Position numbers and translations under genes: made by a program | In this document: positions 6,329 through 7,089 of the stretch, piece after piece | Position numbering within the stretch: the stretch's first letter is position 1 | Layout: every line of letters starts with the position of its first letter | Assembly (NCBI GenBank): GCA_002732845.1 | Contig: NVSZ01000007.1 | Span: 42,999-50,087 of the forward strand | Origin: Rhodospirillaceae bacterium | GTDB lineage: Bacteria > Pseudomonadota > Alphaproteobacteria > Rhodospirillales > Magnetovibrionaceae | Reading direction: 5' to 3' | DNA length: 7,089 bases | The notes under the pieces: model-generated | The model's input: the letters and a program-made list of their open reading frames with translations, nothing else | The model's database searches: none | Told to the model about the DNA's origin: nothing

Positions 6329-6334
6329 ATTATA
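6329..6334 (-). promoter_or_regulatory. Consensus -10 hexamer between recX and the decarboxylase gene
   Basis: A perfect TATAAT on the minus strand in the AT-rich 42-base gap, 30 bases before the in-frame ATG. No -35 hexamer of any quality is found 16-18 bases upstream (the region reads roughly AAATAT) and no extended TG precedes it. It may give the decarboxylase gene its own start, or may simply reflect local AT richness. Confidence 0.25.
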
Positions 6335-6341
6335 AATTTGC

Positions 6342-6923
6342 TTAGCGTATCATATTTTCTAATGTGTCCACGTCAGTGGCGTTGATCACACGTTCCGCCA
6401 TATCATAAGAAAAACCCGACCGGGCCATGGCGCCCAGATGCTTGTCGCGGTTTTCGGCGCGTTTAGCCGGATCACAAAACGGCCCAAGTTTTCGCCGCCG
6501 CGCCAATTTTATGGCCGCAAACAATTCCGGATCGGGGGCGTCTAAGGTCAAAGCCGCCAAGGCTTTGTCTATAATAGTGTCCTCAATGCCCTTTTCCATC
6601 AATTTCATGCGGATCAGGCGGCCCGATGATCCGCGCGCCAATAAAGACCGGGCGCGGGTTTCGGCATAGGCTAAATCGTTCAACACTCCAGACTCGACAT
6701 AGCGCACAATCAGCTCATCGATCCAGCCCTTGGCCTCGTCAGCGTCTAAGTCTTCGTGAAACAGCGAAGCCTTAAACACCCGGCGTTGCAAAACGCGGCG
6801 CAGGTTTTCGGCCGAAGACGCATAGCGATCCATATGGTGCAAGGCAATGTTCGCCAACCGCTGCTCGGTGATTTTCCGGGGCGGCCGAGGTTCTTTTTTT
6901 GATTTGAGTTTGCGCTTGTCCAT
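6342..6923 (-). CDS. recX: Regulatory protein RecX (RecA modulator)
   Basis: A 193-residue RecX-family protein. RecX binds RecA filaments in the cytoplasm and limits their extension and strand-exchange activity. The N-terminus is a basic tail, rich in Lys and Arg (MDKRKLKSKKEPRPPRK). Helical repeat modules follow: ANIALHHMDRYASSAENLRRVLQRRV (24-49), then WIDELIVRYVESGVLNDLAYAETRARSLLARGSSGRLIRMKLMEKGIEDTIIDKAL (67-122), the most diagnostic part, and a third module, RAENRDKHLGAMARSGFSYDMAERVI (155-180). Length fits alphaproteobacterial members. It is not next to recA here. ATG at 6923 is the only good start, because an in-frame TAG lies four codons upstream. There is no purine-rich ribosome site before it. 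No clear alphaproteobacterial LexA box (GTTC-N7-GTTC) was seen upstream. Confidence 0.88.
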   Translation of the reverse strand: MDKRKLKSKKEPRPPRKITEQRLANIALHHMDRYASSAENLRRVLQRRVFKASLFHEDLDADEAKGWIDELIVRYVESGVLNDLAYAETRARSLLARGSSGRLIRMKLMEKGIEDTIIDKALAALTLDAPDPELFAAIKLARRRKLGPFCDPAKRAENRDKHLGAMARSGFSYDMAERVINATDVDTLENMIR

Positions 6924-6933
6924 GGGGAGTGAC

Positions 6934-6939
6934 TATATA
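6934..6939 (-). promoter_or_regulatory. Candidate -10 element of recX
   Basis: TATATA on the minus strand, ending 10 bases before the recX ATG. A start site at usual spacing would fall near 6927, giving a leader of only a few bases, which fits the missing ribosome site. The -35 position (about 6962-6957, GGTTTG) is a poor match, so the call is weak. Confidence 0.28.
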
Positions 6940-6958
6940 AGAAGCAATCGCCCCCGCA

Positions 6959-6971
6959 AACCTTTAAGGTT
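6959..6971. repeat. Short palindrome in the recX / ABC permease divergent gap
   Basis: AACCTT-T-AAGGTT: two perfect 6-base arms about one central base, in the 56-base gap (6924-6979) between divergent genes. Its right arm contains AAGG (6966-6969), the likely ribosome site of the permease gene, so part of the symmetry may be explained by that. It could be a small operator. It is not a terminator, since no T-run follows and both genes read away from it. Confidence 0.3.
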
Positions 6972-6979
6972 CTCAATAC

Positions 6980-7089
6980 ATGCAACAGATAAGAACGTCC
7001 AATATGATCGGCCTGTACACCTTGTACATGCGCGAAATCCATCGCTTTTTGAAGGTTTACACACAAACCATCATCGGCCCGATTGTGAC
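6980..7089 (+). CDS. YadH-like ABC-2 type transporter permease, N-terminal fragment
   Basis: Only the first 36 codons plus two bases lie in the window: MQQIRTSN, then MIGLYTLYMREIHRFLKVYTQ, then TIIGPIV. The stretch MREIHRFLKVYTQTIIGPIVT resembles the start of E. coli YadH (KEIHRFMRIWVQTLVPPVIT), where the amphipathic N-terminal helix leads into the first membrane segment of an ABC-2 export permease. Such permeases pair with a YadG-type ATPase to export polysaccharides, lipids or drugs; the cargo is unknown. ATG at 6980 follows AAGG (6966-6969) by ten bases, and an in-frame TAA at 6965-6967 bars a longer start. A second in-frame ATG at 7004, beginning MIGLYTLY, is the alternative. It is divergent from recX. 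The ATPase gene is not visible. Confidence 0.75.
   Translation, partial: MQQIRTSNMIGLYTLYMREIHRFLKVYTQTIIGPIV

Noticed and set aside
6924..6979. LexA/SOS box upstream of recX
   Set aside because: No GTTC-N7-GTTC or CTGT-N8-ACAG in the divergent gap. The nearest GTTC on the recX strand lies further out, within the permease ORF, and lacks a properly spaced partner.
7015..7029. TGTACA-CCT-TGTACA repeat
   Set aside because: It lies within the permease coding sequence and is explained by the repeated Leu-Tyr codons of LYTLY.

Overview
The window looks like chromosomal DNA from an alphaproteobacterium, probably a free-living Rhodospirillales-like or marine lineage with roughly 50% G+C. The reasons are the alphaproteobacterial type of HAD-IIA phosphatase (D-x-W-G-V-L-H motif I), the style of RecX, and the long PhnD-like binding protein with a Cys-flanked N-terminal extension. 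No close species assignment is possible by eye. I see no mobile element, CRISPR array, tRNA or rRNA. It reads as ordinary core and metabolic DNA, densely packed, with no gene-free stretch over about 120 bases.

Layout. Positions 1-1029 (minus) hold a periplasmic PhnD-type binding protein whose C-terminus runs off the left edge. It diverges from a HAD-IIA phosphatase at 1131-1985 (plus) across a 101-base gap that carries an inverted repeat. That phosphatase converges, with only 8 bases between stops, on a run of five minus-strand genes. In transcription order these are recX (6923-6342), a UDP-glucuronate decarboxylase (6299-5352), glpR (5254-4478), glpD (4359-2806) and a HAD-IIB phosphatase (2806-1994). 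At the right edge a YadH-like ABC-2 permease starts on the plus strand at 6980 and leaves the window. It is divergent from recX.

How the genes work together. The centre is a glycerol-3-phosphate module: the repressor GlpR, aerobic glycerol-3-phosphate dehydrogenase GlpD, and a HAD-IIB phosphatase whose start codon overlaps the glpD stop (TAATG). The gaps before glpR and before glpD each contain a 20-bp palindrome that fits the E. coli GlpR half-site consensus WATKYTCGWW very well. This supports autorepression of glpR and GlpR control of glpD plus the phosphatase. No glycerol kinase or facilitator is in the window. The decarboxylase makes UDP-xylose for surface glycans. Its start region carries a perfect 13-bp tandem duplication that moves the best ribosome binding site onto an out-of-frame ATG.

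I did not find an obviously new multi-gene system. The items most worth checking are the duplicated start of the decarboxylase gene, the glpD-coupled HAD-IIB phosphatase of unknown substrate, the GlpR operators, and the apparently Shine-Dalgarno-less recX start.
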